Shown here in pieces: positions 23,501 through 31,881 of a DNA stretch of 64,000 nt. The notes under the pieces are model-generated. The model did not search any database. It was given only the letters and a program-made list of their open reading frames with translations, and was not told where the DNA came from. The position numbers and the translations under genes are program-made. Location: assembly GCA_963573305.1 (NCBI GenBank), contig OY754332.1, positions 138,625,977 through 138,689,976 of the forward strand, read 5' to 3'. Each line of letters opens with the position of its first letter. The stretch's first letter is position 1. The stretch is from Pyrrhosoma nymphula (lineage: Eukaryota; Arthropoda; Insecta; Odonata; Coenagrionidae).

Positions 23501-25305
23501 TTGTATTGAATAATTATTCTTTTTTACAACAGACATCACAATAATCATCCTCCACCTCCGGATATCACGTCACTCTTTCACCCACTCCTCTGGTCACGTG
23601 ATGTCCCCCACAATATCCATGCTACCAACCTAACAGTAGAGTTTAGTGAACTACTCTCTTAAGTGAACTATAATGCCCATCACTTCTTCTCTCTCCCCAA
23701 ATATATTATCTTTTATACCCATAACCATCCCCAGCATACCTCTTCACATTTGCACTACAGGGGTTGAATAACAAACATAGGCACTGGCAGAGGAGTGCGC
23801 TTGTTTAATTTTTCCATACAAATTTATTTTCATGAGAGCACATCCAACGCAAGAAAATTATGTCAACCTTTTGAATAAAAAAAATTACTTGTGCCACTGA
23901 GATTTTCATTCACCAGAATCCTCACAATGAAATCTAAATGAAAATGCCACTCCCTAATTTCAAAAAGTCTGATTTAGGCAGTACTCTTTCCAACTCTAAG
24001 GAAAGACCCACAGGCCATAAATACGATTTACTATAACCATAACATATCTATATGAACTATACCAGCATTCCCATAGAAAGGAAGAGAAGAAATTGGTTTG
24101 TGTATTCTAAAACACTGAAGTTAGCCACACAAGTCACATCTTCTACTTCAATTTTTGTCAATTCAATTATTTCGCAGTAATACATTTTTTCTAGTACAAA
24201 AATACAAAATATATACAATTGACAAGGAATAATGGACGATTCTCAATTCTGCTGAAATTATTTTGGTAATTTAGACACACACGGTGAGTCTAAATCTGAA
24301 TCTAAGGAGAGGAAAAACCTCGCGACGGAGCCCGAAAGAAAAGACTCCGATCGGCCCAACGTGTGCGTGGACGTGAGTTTCCTCAGTGAATTCCTTCCGC
24401 TAGGGCTTTTGCTCTCGGAGTTAATTTGATTCTAATTCCGCTAGCCCTGTCGCATCACGTCCGTCCTCGTCGGCTCTCGGTGATGTAAAGGCAAAGGCCG
24501 CAGCCAGCCTCGTGTGCCAACCCTCCAAGTTTCTTCCGACCCGGCCACATTCTATCAAATCAGTACAATGGGGCATGTGGTTGTCTACATTTCAGTGGAA
24601 ACGATAGTACGTTTGTAGCTTTTGACATGTTTTATGTATTTATGATCATTTTGTTTAAAAAAGGGAATTGCCTGATAAATTAATAAGTAATAATAATGTG
24701 TAAAAAAGGGTCAACTGATTTAACTGAATATTAACTTCATCCATAAAGGGATCTAAGTGCCATTACAAAGCTGGAAAAGTTGTTGCAAACATAACTGACT
24801 GGAATGCAGTTCCAGCAAGAGATGAGAAAGCTCTTCAAGTAGCTGTAGCCACAATGGGTCCTGTGGCTGTATCCTTGGATGCAAGTCCCCAAACATTTCA
24901 ACTCTACAGGTAAGGTTTGAAATTTGATTTACTTGCACCATAATTTATTCCGAAAATGTTCCTGCCGTTATCACAGTAGTGAAATAGGGAGATATAAAAA
25001 CCCTTAAAAATTTTACTTTAAATATGTGTGTCTTGAAAAGTATAACTGAATTGCTTCACTTTCATGAAAAAATCATGTGACACCTCATATCCTGCCTCTT
25101 CCTCTGCAGCCAAGGCATCTATGATGATCCGAAGTGTTCTTCCAGCCATGTAAATCATGCAATGCTAGTGGTTGGCTATGATAAGGATGCATGGATACTG
25201 AAAAATTGGTGGGGGAAGTCTTGGGGTGAGCAAGGCTACATGCGCATTGCTAAGCATAACAACAGATGTGGCATAGCTAACTATGCAGTATATGCCATTC
25301 TTTAA
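11492..25305 (+). CDS. Cathepsin L-like cysteine protease, complete seven-exon gene
   Basis: Joined exons 11492-11596, 11670-11819, 13680-13784, 13878-14011, 16992-17124, 24749-24909 and 25110-25305 give a continuous 327-residue preproprotein, the usual length for papain-family (C1A) cathepsin L. Order: a signal peptide of about 16 residues ending FSASSA; an I29 propeptide with the R-W-N-I-N part of the ERFNIN pattern; the mature start near PETVDWRKNG; the active site QGLCGSCYAFS with catalytic Gln and Cys; GCMGG; the catalytic His in VNHAMLVVGY; and the catalytic Asn in LKNWWGKSWG. Family knowledge: a secreted or lysosomal endopeptidase, in arthropods often digestive. Odd points: Tyr replaces the usual Trp after the catalytic Cys, Trp replaces Ser in the usual NSWG, and intron 2 has a GC donor. 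All other introns are GT-AG and all phases agree. Confidence 0.95.
11670..11819 (+). CDS. Cathepsin exon 2: I29 inhibitor propeptide
   Basis: It follows a TTTTTCAG acceptor. The 50 codons hold DDFNKTYMAGLEKLRKKLWE and NLQIIERHN, which match the R-x3-W-x2-N-x3-I-x3-N part of the ERFNIN pattern, then DTNHLTDL, the place of the GNFD motif. The exon ends at GACTTG followed by GCAAGT, a GC donor, in phase 0. The propeptide occupies the active-site cleft until activation (family knowledge). Confidence 0.92.
12752..12786 (-). ncRNA. Hammerhead-ribozyme-like core in Penelope terminal repeat
   Basis: On the minus strand, CTGAAGA is followed by a self-complementary GATGAGCAA / TTGTTCATC stem and then GAAACGTC. 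That is the CUGANGA - stem II - GAAA order of the hammerhead core, and Penelope-like elements are known to carry such motifs. The plus-strand copy at 13448-13480 keeps the stem and GAAACGTC but has lost CUGANGA. Activity is not shown. Confidence 0.4.
12880..13300 (-). pseudogene. Penelope C-terminal domain, internally deleted
   Basis: The minus strand encodes LGKIGRILKKHNI, then LRDCFFKVKDTLGLRASGVY, then DKSALAEHSLDRVHHINFDY and YWDRLVKEAIEIRK. These match the linker and C-terminal end of Penelope-type RT/GIY-YIG proteins (SVKDPLGL...GVYRIPC; AEHCL..H.INF; YWDRLIKEAIEI). The GIY-YIG catalytic block, which should stand between GVYRTPGECDY and KPDKSALAEH, is missing, so the endonuclease cannot work. 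No RT domain is present. Confidence 0.75.
13680..13784 (+). CDS. Cathepsin exon 3: end of propeptide
   Basis: The acceptor TACTCCAG at 13672-13679 gives SPKQYIRRM directly after LTDL, matching the LTDLSPEEY pattern of the family. A second AG nine bases downstream would drop SPK and was not chosen. An arginine-rich stretch (RLRRSRRRK) follows, then ATHAETPET just before the mature domain. Donor GTACGC, phase 0. The basic stretch is unusual and could be a processing site, which is inference. Confidence 0.88.
13878..14011 (+). CDS. Cathepsin exon 4: active-site cysteine
   Basis: The acceptor GAACAG at 13872-13877 opens VDWRKNGFSTPSWNQGL, then CGSCYAFSIAAG with the catalytic Cys. Donor GTAGGT follows LQML plus two bases (phase 2). 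Trp is normal after the catalytic Cys in C1A proteases; here it is Tyr. The upstream frame has stops near 13848, so the exon cannot extend leftwards. Confidence 0.93.
15073..15173. repeat. Inverted repeat with AT-rich arms
   Basis: The left arm reads GTTAGTATTCATGATTAATT onwards (15073-15101). Its exact complement occurs at 15145-15173, separated by a loop of about 43 bp. It could form a hairpin or be the tips of a very small MITE. No target duplication was found. Confidence 0.7.
16120..16500 (-). mobile_element. LINE 3'-end fragment
   Basis: The plus sequence near 16123-16155 (CCCTGCGATCTGCCACGGGG, then CGTGTAGACAACAGCC) resembles the 3' hairpin of the LINE at 2665-2720. Read on the minus strand, the adjoining sequence gives degraded RT C-terminal text (LEDFRSREFQGDFEDIYF, then LTEARKKEQWNR). 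Stops are present. A short, dead fragment. Confidence 0.45.
16992..17124 (+). CDS. Cathepsin exon 5
   Basis: It completes a Ser codon across the intron and encodes AQQIVDCSTTLGNKGCMGGS and KYIHKYGLMAAKDYPYKAK. These are the LSEQxLVDCS, GCxGG and YPY segments of cathepsin L. Acceptor CAATAG, donor GTAAGT, phase 0. Confidence 0.93.
17125..18907. other. Cathepsin intron 5, first part; no gene seen
   Basis: AT-rich intron sequence. The segment 17380-17700 has scattered GTTCG/CGAAC words, perhaps the relic of a DNA transposon, but no ends could be defined. Confidence 0.6.
18908..19872. repeat. Left terminal inverted repeat of the 4.6-kb element
   Basis: The arm of about 965 bp matches the complement of 22490-23498. 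Shared landmarks include TCAAGGACTTACAGGCCCGT, CATACATGTTGTACAGTGAA (complement sense) and the string GGGCCCCC near 19450. Small insertions and substitutions show that the arms have diverged. Confidence 0.85.
19921..22020 (-). pseudogene. DDE-like transposase gene of the 4.6-kb element, broken
   Basis: Minus-strand pieces line up in order. 22015-21734: a Cys-rich start, GQSCCNPFNIHKK and LIPGKALCPT. About 21700-21380: FRPKW-like, GTHT and YYPGPEILRDLLAFEENTD. 20400-20140: YKKRVHTDSKHFVELI, ISKSQASFLRNKKENLREN, GDFSENFTFLIQDEIQSFHW. 20150-19921: HPFELYHKDN, LRHFTDGAASQHKKFN, FGTSHGE. I recall this architecture (zinc-binding start; QASFLK...DFAENY..QDEIQ..HW; SDG..QYKN; ATSHGK) as a repeated transposase-like family of arthropods and cnidarians. 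DF and TDG are candidate acidic catalytic residues. Frameshifts near 20140 and a nested element break it, and the C-terminus after TSHGE is missing. Confidence 0.7.
20409..21380. mobile_element. Nested element with GGGTGACTTCGGCC repeats
   Basis: Ends are ATACCGTA(G)AATGGGG at the left and its complement CCCCATTTTACGGTAT at the right: terminal inverted repeats of about 28 bp ending in the word GGGTGACTTCGGCC. The same word recurs inside at about 20440, 20810 and 21185, and inverted near 21350, with a GGCCGAAGTTATCCC variant near 21163. No coding frame. It splits the transposase gene of the host element. A clean target duplication could not be fixed. Confidence 0.75.
22205..22412. repeat. Hairpin inverted repeat of about 70-bp arms
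   Basis: The left arm contains ACAAGTGACCTTCTCCATGA, then AGAGCTAGAATAAATACAAG and TAAAGAGTACAG (to about 22275). The complement is at about 22345-22412, with few differences. The loop is about 70 bp. It lies between the transposase-like gene and the right arm of the 4.6-kb element, where a promoter or 5' leader would be expected. Confidence 0.75.
22490..23498. repeat. Right terminal inverted repeat of the 4.6-kb element
   Basis: Inverted partner of 18908-19872. It includes a small stretch near 22725-22770 not seen in the left arm. It ends GGCATGGAATGACCC at 23498. Confidence 0.85.
23499..24748. other. Cathepsin intron 5, last part; no gene seen
   Basis: Mostly AT-rich. A GC-richer block at about 24290-24545 (with CGGAGCCCGAAAG and TCGGCTCTCGG) is unlike its surroundings but has no recognisable motif. 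Confidence 0.6.
24749..24909 (+). CDS. Cathepsin exon 6
   Basis: It encodes GSKCHYKAGKVVANITDW, including one NIT glycosylation sequon, then EKALQVAVATMGPVAVSLDA and FQLY. GPV.V.LDA and FQLY are standard C1A segments. Acceptor CATAAAG, donor GTAAGG, phase 2. It lies 7.6 kb after exon 5. Confidence 0.93.
25110..25305 (+). CDS. Cathepsin exon 7: catalytic His and Asn
   Basis: It follows CCTCTGCAG, completes a Ser codon, and encodes QGIYDDPKCSSSHVNHAMLV, with the catalytic His, then WILKNWWGKSWGEQGYMRIA, with the catalytic Asn, and NRCGIANYAVYAIL before TAA at 25303. The Ser of the usual NSWG is Trp here. An AATAAA lies seven bases after the stop. Confidence 0.94.
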
Positions 25306-25311
25306 CTGAAA

Positions 25312-25317
25312 AATAAA
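25312..25317 (+). terminator. Possible polyadenylation signal of the cathepsin gene
   Basis: An exact AATAAA occurs seven bases past the stop codon. That is very near, so the used signal could instead lie further on, for example in the duplicated block downstream. Confidence 0.4.
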
Positions 25318-25340
25318 TTTACTTATGATAAACTTCTATG

Positions 25341-25833
25341 TTAAATTAATCCCTCATTAACTATAAAAAAGAAACACAAATCAGCAAAGTTGACTTCTTT
25401 TCAAATGGGTGTCTAACAGAGTCTTCTTAGCCAGCCAGTAATGGCGTTGACTGAAATCGAAACTCATCGTCAGAAAGTGGAAATAATACTTACGAATCAG
25501 GCATGCATTCACAAAAATGAACAATCTTATTCATCAAGATGAGGTACACCATAATAATGTGGTATGGGGACTACAGCTCGGTCACACATCCTATCAGCTC
25601 TGTCAGACACAAATCTTATGAATAGAAAGTAAAATAAAACTTTGAGACTTTATATAATGACGAAAACTACTTGAATGGCACTGGAATACAGAAACTGTGC
25701 AATGAGACCCTGGTTTGAGCGGTCACAATCACATTACATAACATTGAGTGTTGGCTCCATTGTTTGCCAGATCAGCATTTAAGATTGGCCAGTTTCTTGC
25801 AGCATTACAATTTTTCAGAGGCTAAGAATTAAG
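25341..25833. repeat. 493-bp tandem duplication, copy 1
   Basis: It starts TTAAATTAATCCCTCATTAA 35 bases past the cathepsin stop and ends GGCTAAGAATTAAG. The next 493 bases repeat it without a difference I could find. No gene is recognised inside. Confidence 0.95.
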
Positions 25834-26326
25834 TTAAATTAATCCCTCATTAACTATAAAAAAGAAACACAAATCAGCAAAGTTGACTTCTTTTCAAATG
25901 GGTGTCTAACAGAGTCTTCTTAGCCAGCCAGTAATGGCGTTGACTGAAATCGAAACTCATCGTCAGAAAGTGGAAATAATACTTACGAATCAGGCATGCA
26001 TTCACAAAAATGAACAATCTTATTCATCAAGATGAGGTACACCATAATAATGTGGTATGGGGACTACAGCTCGGTCACACATCCTATCAGCTCTGTCAGA
26101 CACAAATCTTATGAATAGAAAGTAAAATAAAACTTTGAGACTTTATATAATGACGAAAACTACTTGAATGGCACTGGAATACAGAAACTGTGCAATGAGA
26201 CCCTGGTTTGAGCGGTCACAATCACATTACATAACATTGAGTGTTGGCTCCATTGTTTGCCAGATCAGCATTTAAGATTGGCCAGTTTCTTGCAGCATTA
26301 CAATTTTTCAGAGGCTAAGAATTAAG
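25834..26326. repeat. 493-bp tandem duplication, copy 2
   Basis: Second copy, head to tail with copy 1 and apparently identical. Identity over 493 bp means a very recent duplication or an assembly error. Confidence 0.95.
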
Positions 26327-27290
26327 GAAGACTAACTATTCTATGGATTTTTAAATGCACTCAGCACATTACCCATAAATCACCTGACCTATGTATGTAC
26401 TACCTGCAGGCAAAAAAGGAGTGTGAGAGATGCTTAATTTACAAGTTATGCTCAGAGGTTGCCAAATTTGTTAGAGCACTTGGTTGCGGTGGTTAAGGTA
26501 GAATTTGGGGAACACACGGTCACAAACCAAGTCGCTCTATTATATGATTATGTAGAGTAGCATTTGGTTGTGATACCGGCTGTGTGTCAGCTAAAAAGAG
26601 TATGACAGTATTTTTCCTCTAAATAAACTAATTGAATGAGATATCAATTCTTTACTCGAAGATTTTTTCTTCTCTTTATTATTTATCTTCTAATATTACA
26701 CTCCGCGGAACTGACAGTTGACCCTCTAGGTGTAAGAGCACGTAGAGGTGTTGAGTATCATACAATGCTCATGAGAATGGGCTCAGTAGTCTAAATGAAA
26801 GTTTGGCCTGGAATGAATTTTTTTCTCCATATAACAGCAAAAGGTCACCGTGATGGGCATTTCATCACTTGGCCACAACCATTCTTCCAGGTACCAGATG
26901 CTCATCCTTACGCACATAAGAGAGGGATGTGGGGGTCTGGTTGTGAAAGTGAACCCGTCCTTGGAAGGAGCAGAGCAAAGAAGAAGTGAGTAAAGGGGAA
27001 TGGAGGGGTATTGCCACGGGGATTTTAGATCATGGTCTTTATTGATTTCTCTTCCTTATGTGGAGTATTAAGTGCTGAGTATAATTTTACTAGACGTTGA
27101 GAAAAGATGCGATGTGACTGACAAAGGTTAGTGCATGTCATGGATTGTGCTCGATTCACCATGGATGGATTGAGGGCTTGTCGGTCAGGGGAGGATTTTT
27201 TTGGGTAAGGAAGAAGGGTTGAGAGAAACTCGGCATCAGCCTGCTTTGAACAAAAGGTACCAAGGAGGCCAAAGTATTCCCATCGGGCCG
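26327..27290. other. Intergenic; no gene recognised
   Basis: Short open frames only. The stretch 26890-27300 may be the body or tail of the SINE-like element whose tRNA-like head is at 27340-27425 on the minus strand. Confidence 0.4.
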
Positions 27291-27339
27291 ACACGACTGA
27301 GTTCCGTATTTGAAGTACTCTTCACATAACACCAAATAA

Positions 27340-27425
27340 GGATTGGAATGCCACAGAAGAAATGTTCTACACTGCCGGGATTCGAACCCAGACCCTGTAC
27401 TCCAGCCACCACACTAGCTCATTTC
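27340..27425 (-). mobile_element. tRNA-like SINE head
   Basis: On the minus strand, GAGCTAGTGTGGTGGCTGGA (A-box-like) is followed by GGTTCGAATCC (perfect B box; plus 27378-27388) and CCGGCAGT. The flanks do not form a closed acceptor stem, so it is not a working tRNA gene. The SINE body probably runs on towards 27290 or beyond. Family not recognised. Confidence 0.55.
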
Positions 27426-27429
27426 CCTT

Positions 27430-28268
27430 CAATGTTAAAGCAGTAAATAAAAATAACAATATAAAATGTGCAGTAGATCAATAATAAATTCCAGCATGAT
27501 CGTATGTACACATTTAATTTGTACTTTCCCAAAAGGATACAATAGAGATACAATACAACCCTCTGACGGGGCAACAGCGCGCGCCTCCCCCCATGCTCTT
27601 GGTAATTCAACGCGCTCTTTTTCCAAAATAAATGATAATCGATATCGATCGAATCGAATTCCTTTAATATTTTATAAGTGGATTCATGATGATGAACTCC
27701 AGAACTTGAAGTTGGTCCAAACGGTAGTGCTCAGGGATGCGCGGAACGGAAAATAATGTAGCCTTGCGTTTGCACCTATAACTAAAATACTAATGCATTA
27801 AATAATATGAAACATTGTATAATTGTTAAGAAGGATCTTTACTACAATATTTGAAAAAGATAATTCGATATCTTGATCCGTGTTGTTATTACGAAGCTGT
27901 AAATGCGATGCATTCGTCCGGTACCCGGAAAAATTCGCTAGAATTCTGTTTTTAAGCACACACTGAAATCAATTTAAACGGTAAAAAGTTTTGTTTGTCA
28001 TCAATTAACGCAGAAATAAACAAGCTTTAATGTGATGTACTTCAATTTAAAATTGATTGAGCCGTCTGTGAGATATTAGTCTTCAAACTCGGGTGACGGA
28101 ATTTTGCAACGGATAGTAGATATATAAGGCTGCACTCAGATATTTTTTGTACCTTGATAATGACATAAGTTGTCGGAACCTGGGTCGGTTCAATTAAAAT
28201 TTGTGCGGAATTGACAAAGAATATTTTTATTGGCTACCATGAATATTACGCTGTACCACAAAGTGACG
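27430..28268. other. Intergenic; no gene recognised
   Basis: AT-rich. No domain, splice-joined frame or repeat could be supported. Confidence 0.45.
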
Positions 28269-28276
28269 CCTTCAGT

Positions 28277-28553
28277 CATAGGCGTACCTAGAAGTGTCTG
28301 AATGGGGGGGTCACCCCCTCCCCCTTCTGAAGGGGGGGGGGGGTTATGGAATACCCCCATATAAAACGGGGGGTCCGGGAATTTTGAAAAATGTACATCT
28401 TAAAATGACGTTTTGAAGGTATTCTAATATGTTATGGAAGGTGATCTATCTATAGGTGTACTATTAGCATGTGTTAAACACATAATTTTTACAATTGTTA
28501 TCAATGGGGGGGGGGGAGGGTTACAACCCCTTAAACCCCTGGATACGCCTATG
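28277..28553. mobile_element. Non-autonomous hAT-type MITE
   Basis: A 277-bp block starting CATAGGCGTACC and ending GGATACGCCTATG, flanked by the exact 8-bp direct repeat CCTTCAGT (28269-28276 and 28554-28561). G-runs and C-rich subterminal sequence are typical. No coding frame. The 8-bp duplication points to hAT. Confidence 0.88.
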
Positions 28554-28882
28554 CCTTCAGTCCTATCTGATATCTGCTGGATGTAGCAGGTTCCAAATCT
28601 AATTCTCGTAAATCATCCATTACTTTTGGCCTAATAGTTGTCGCGTCGTCCAGTCGCTCTCCATCGGGGAGGTCTTTCTTCTCCTTACCTTTCCTCATCC
28701 TGGGGGGTTATTTTGTAATATCATTTAAGAGAGAAAAAGTCATAAAATGCGGAAAATTACGTCATTTTTCATAGTTCAACTCCGCTACCCAGGCGGCGTG
28801 ACCATCTTAGGCTCTCAAGTGGTGAACTGCCGGTCTATTTATTTGATTCATCCGCTCTTTCTACTCTTGATCCATTTCATTT

Positions 28883-29184
28883 AGCTCCGTATTTCATTAG
28901 TTCCATCTCACCTGTCGTTAGGAACGTGAAATGGAGCCACCATCGGACCTTGGCCGATCATTAAGAGAGGGAAACGGATCAGTATTTGCGGATACGGATA
29001 ATTAACGGATCCATCTGTATAAACGGATCGACTCTGGGGGGTTATTTTGTAATCTCACCTTTTTAATGGCTCCTTGCGGGAAGGCGGGAGATCCGTTTCG
29101 CTCTCGCGTTCGGCCAAGGTCCGATGGTGGCTCCATTTCACGTTCCTAACGAAAGGTGAGATGTAAATAATGAAATGCGGAGCG
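28883..29184. repeat. Imperfect inverted repeat, about 95-bp arms
   Basis: The left arm contains GTTAGGAACGTGAAATGGAG and CCACCATCGGACCTTGGCC (28917-28955). Its complement is at 29110-29155, and weaker matching extends outward to ATTTCATTA / TAATGAAAT and inward to GAAACGGATC / GATCCGTTTC. It borders the GC-rich island at 29160-30000. A direct repeat GGGGGGTTATTTTGTAAT also occurs near 28700 and 29036. Confidence 0.8.
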
Positions 29185-30010
29185 GAGGGACTCCCTTCCC
29201 CGAAGGCGGCCGCGGGCGTCTTCCAGGCGGTGGGGGGAGGGCGGTGTGTCCACGGGCCGGAGGCCACTGCGGGACGAAGGGAACCCTGACCACTGGTGGG
29301 GGAAGACCCCGCCGTCCGTGTCGCGGGGGCCTTCCACTCCCTCTTCGGTGGCACTTTCTCGGGCGAATCGAAAGCGGCCTGCGGGGTGGGTGGACGCTCC
29401 GGCGTCTTAGCGGGACGGGATGAGGAGGTTGTTGAGGGATCCCGGGAGGAAGGGGCGGACCTGAGGTGGGCGGTGAGCTGACCGTTGGAGGCACGGGTCC
29501 CTTCCGGCGCTTGCAGCAGCTCAGGTGACGCAAGATTGTCCTGCGGGGTGGGTGGTCGCTCCCACGCCTTGAAGGTGGAGTCGACCGATGGGCCCCACGA
29601 AGGAGGAGCGGACCGGAGGTGGGGTGGCCGTTGGCGGCGCGGGTCCCTTCCAGTGCTGGCCGCAACTCTTTGTCGGTGGTATGGCCGCCTCCTGCACCGC
29701 GAGGGTGGCGGCGGCATCCGGCTTCCCACGCTGTGATCCGCCTTCAGACAGAGGTGGGTGCAGCTAGGAGCGGAGCGATTGGGTGCAGACAGGTGCGGAT
29801 TCTCTCCGGATTGGTCCGTCGAGTGTGGGTGCAGGAAGGTGTGGATTCTCTCACGATGGGTCCGTCGAGAGCTGGGTGCAGGAGGGTGCGGGTACTCTCC
29901 GGATGGGTCCGTCGAGAGATAGGTGCAGGGATATGTGGGATCACCGGGCGGCGGTGTACACTGCAGTCTCGCTGCGAAGGCGTGCCTCAGGGTAGAGGCG
30001 AGGGTTGACT
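29160..30010. repeat. GC-rich island built of degenerate tandem repeats
   Basis: Very GC-rich against an AT-rich surrounding. Units of about 163 bp repeat (CCTGCGGGGTGGGTGG at about 29380 and 29543; CGGGTCCCTTCC at about 29497 and 29640). Open frames exist on both strands in several phases, of Pro/Arg- or Gly/Arg-rich low complexity, as expected from GC-rich sequence with few stops. I therefore do not call a gene. It may be a regulatory or 5' region of a retroelement. Confidence 0.6.
29781..29940. repeat. 46/47-bp minisatellite
   Basis: Units begin GGGTGCAG at 29781, 29827, 29874 and (as AGGTGCAG) 29921, so the period is 46 to 47 bp. They share CTCTCCGGATGGGTCCGTCG. Confidence 0.85.
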
Positions 30011-30206
30011 TCCGGACTCATCAGCAATTAGACGTCGCACGAGTCTCTCTCTCCGCCGTGATACTATTTGCGTGTGTCGTTGCTTTTCAGCTTACTATCA
30101 GGAACTGCTGTTTTGTGAACTAGCTCTTGCCCTGTGACATTATTACGCCCCTGCGTTCAATTTATTACTATAATTATAATAATATTATTATTTTATTTTA
30201 GTATTG

Positions 30207-30584
30207 TCAGATTATTTTATCAGTTGGACGTTTATATTTGACATGGAATTTTTCATTCCGATCAGCAAGCTTTTTGATTGTTATTATTTTGCTAGCCGCT
30301 GCTTTTGCTAGGTAATCTTCTTGTTGTCTTATTAGCACCGAGAGAGTAATTCCCGAGATGATGTATATGTCATTATTTTTTGTATAATTTTTCAATCTGA
30401 GAATTGATCTTATACATTTCCTCTCTGCAATCTCCAGTTTTTTCATGCCTGATTTATTCAAAATTCCACACCATGCTGGCGCTGCGTACAGCATTGTCGG
30501 TCTAATGAATGTTTCGTATATCTTTGTCTTGATATTTCTTGGAGTGGTCGTGTTGTGGATTATCGCAGAGAGACGTGCTCTCAT
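30207..30584 (-). pseudogene. LINE ORF2 C-terminal tail
   Basis: A shifted frame encodes IKTKIYETFIRPTMLYAAPA followed by WCGILNKSGMKKLEIAERK and CIRSILRLKNY. This is the usual tail after the RT thumb of jockey-type elements (KLxIYKxxIRPxxxYAxPxW). Confidence 0.88.
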
Positions 30585-31702
30585 GGCGAATCCTTTCTTT
30601 TTTACATGTTTTATATGATTTCATATTGAGATTGTTGTTCATAATCACTCCTAGATATTTTGCGCTATTTTGCCATTCAATTGTTTGTTGTCCAATTCTA
30701 AGGCCGCCTGTCGTTATGCTGGTTCGTGGGCGATGAAATCCTATCACCTGTGTTTTATTGGTGTTTAGGTTAAGTCTCCATTTCTTATACCATTTCGCGG
30801 CTTCGTCTAGGGATTCTTGGGCAATTGATTTTGCCGTTTCCCAGTCTCTGCTCTTGGCAAGTAGTGCCACATCGTCCGCATACAGCGCTCTCTCAGTTCT
30901 CCAGCTGTCGCCAATTGGAAAGTCTGTCATATAGAGGTTAAATAAAGTTGGTCCCAGGACTGAGCCTTGTGGAACACCCGCTTTGATTTCCGTTCTCTCG
31001 CTCATTGCGTTTCCCCATTTGACTGTGAATGTTCGGTTTCTTAAATAGGAATCTAGCCATACCAATGCCCATCTTGGGAAGTCGAATTTCTCCAGTTTGA
31101 ATAGCAGGCCGTCGTGCCAGACTCGGTCGAAGGCTTTGGATACATCCAGGAAGATTCCTATCGTGAATTCTTTGTTGTTAAAATTGTTGGTAATGTAGTT
31201 AAGTACTCTATGCACCTGGTGCGTCGTCGATCTATTTTTTCGAAACCCGAACTGGTCGTCGGGGAGGAGATCCATTTTATCAATAATTTCCTTTATGTAT
31301 TTATCGGCACATCTTTCTAGTAATTTACCAAGGTTGGATATTAGAGATATTGGTCTGAAGTCATCTGCCTTTAACTTCTTCCCATTTTTCTTAGGTATGC
31401 ACCTGATACTTGACGACTTCCATATCTTTGGGAAATACCCTGTTGCTATTGATCGGTTGGCGAGATACAGGAATTGCTGTTTTGACTTAAGCGACATTTT
31501 GATAATAACCTCATTAGGTAGCCCGTCTTCTCCTACCGCCTTGCCTTTCGGGAGAAAACGCAGTATTTCTTCCAGATCTTCCATTGTTATTTCTGGAATT
31601 ATTTCATTCCTGGAGATATCCTTCCACTTCCTATTATCTATTTCGAATACTGGAGTTTTTGAGCCGGGTGTCCCGGGGGTGAAGATTTTTTCCAGGGCTT
31701 AA
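30502..31702 (-). pseudogene. LINE reverse transcriptase domain
   Basis: After a TAA near 31698 the frame is open: LEKIFTPGTPG, then LPKGKAVGEDGLPNEVI, FRPISLISNLGKLLE, FLDVSKAFDRVWHDGL (catalytic Asp), AGVPQGSVLGPTLFNLYM, ALYADDVALLA (catalytic YADD), LNTNKTQVIGF and KYLGVIMN. The RT catalytic residues are intact although the whole ORF is not. Confidence 0.92.
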
Positions 31703-31881
31703 GCCATGAAGGATGCTTTTTCTTTCGTTGTATTGATTTCGGTTTGACCTGTATCAATAATTGGATCTGCTTGCGGGATCCTGCGCAATCTATTAGTTTC
31801 TCTCCAAAGAGATCCATCCTTGACGCTCATTTCCGCAAGAGTACTTTCCCATTGTTGGATTCTTGCCGCTTTAATATCTTT

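Noticed and set aside
27378..27425. tRNA gene on the minus strand
   Set aside because: B box present, but the ends do not pair.
29055..29729. Long Pro/Arg-rich open frame of 224 codons on the minus strand
   Set aside because: It lies wholly in the GC-rich repeated island, where open frames of similar length exist in several phases on both strands. Low complexity, no domain, no splice context.
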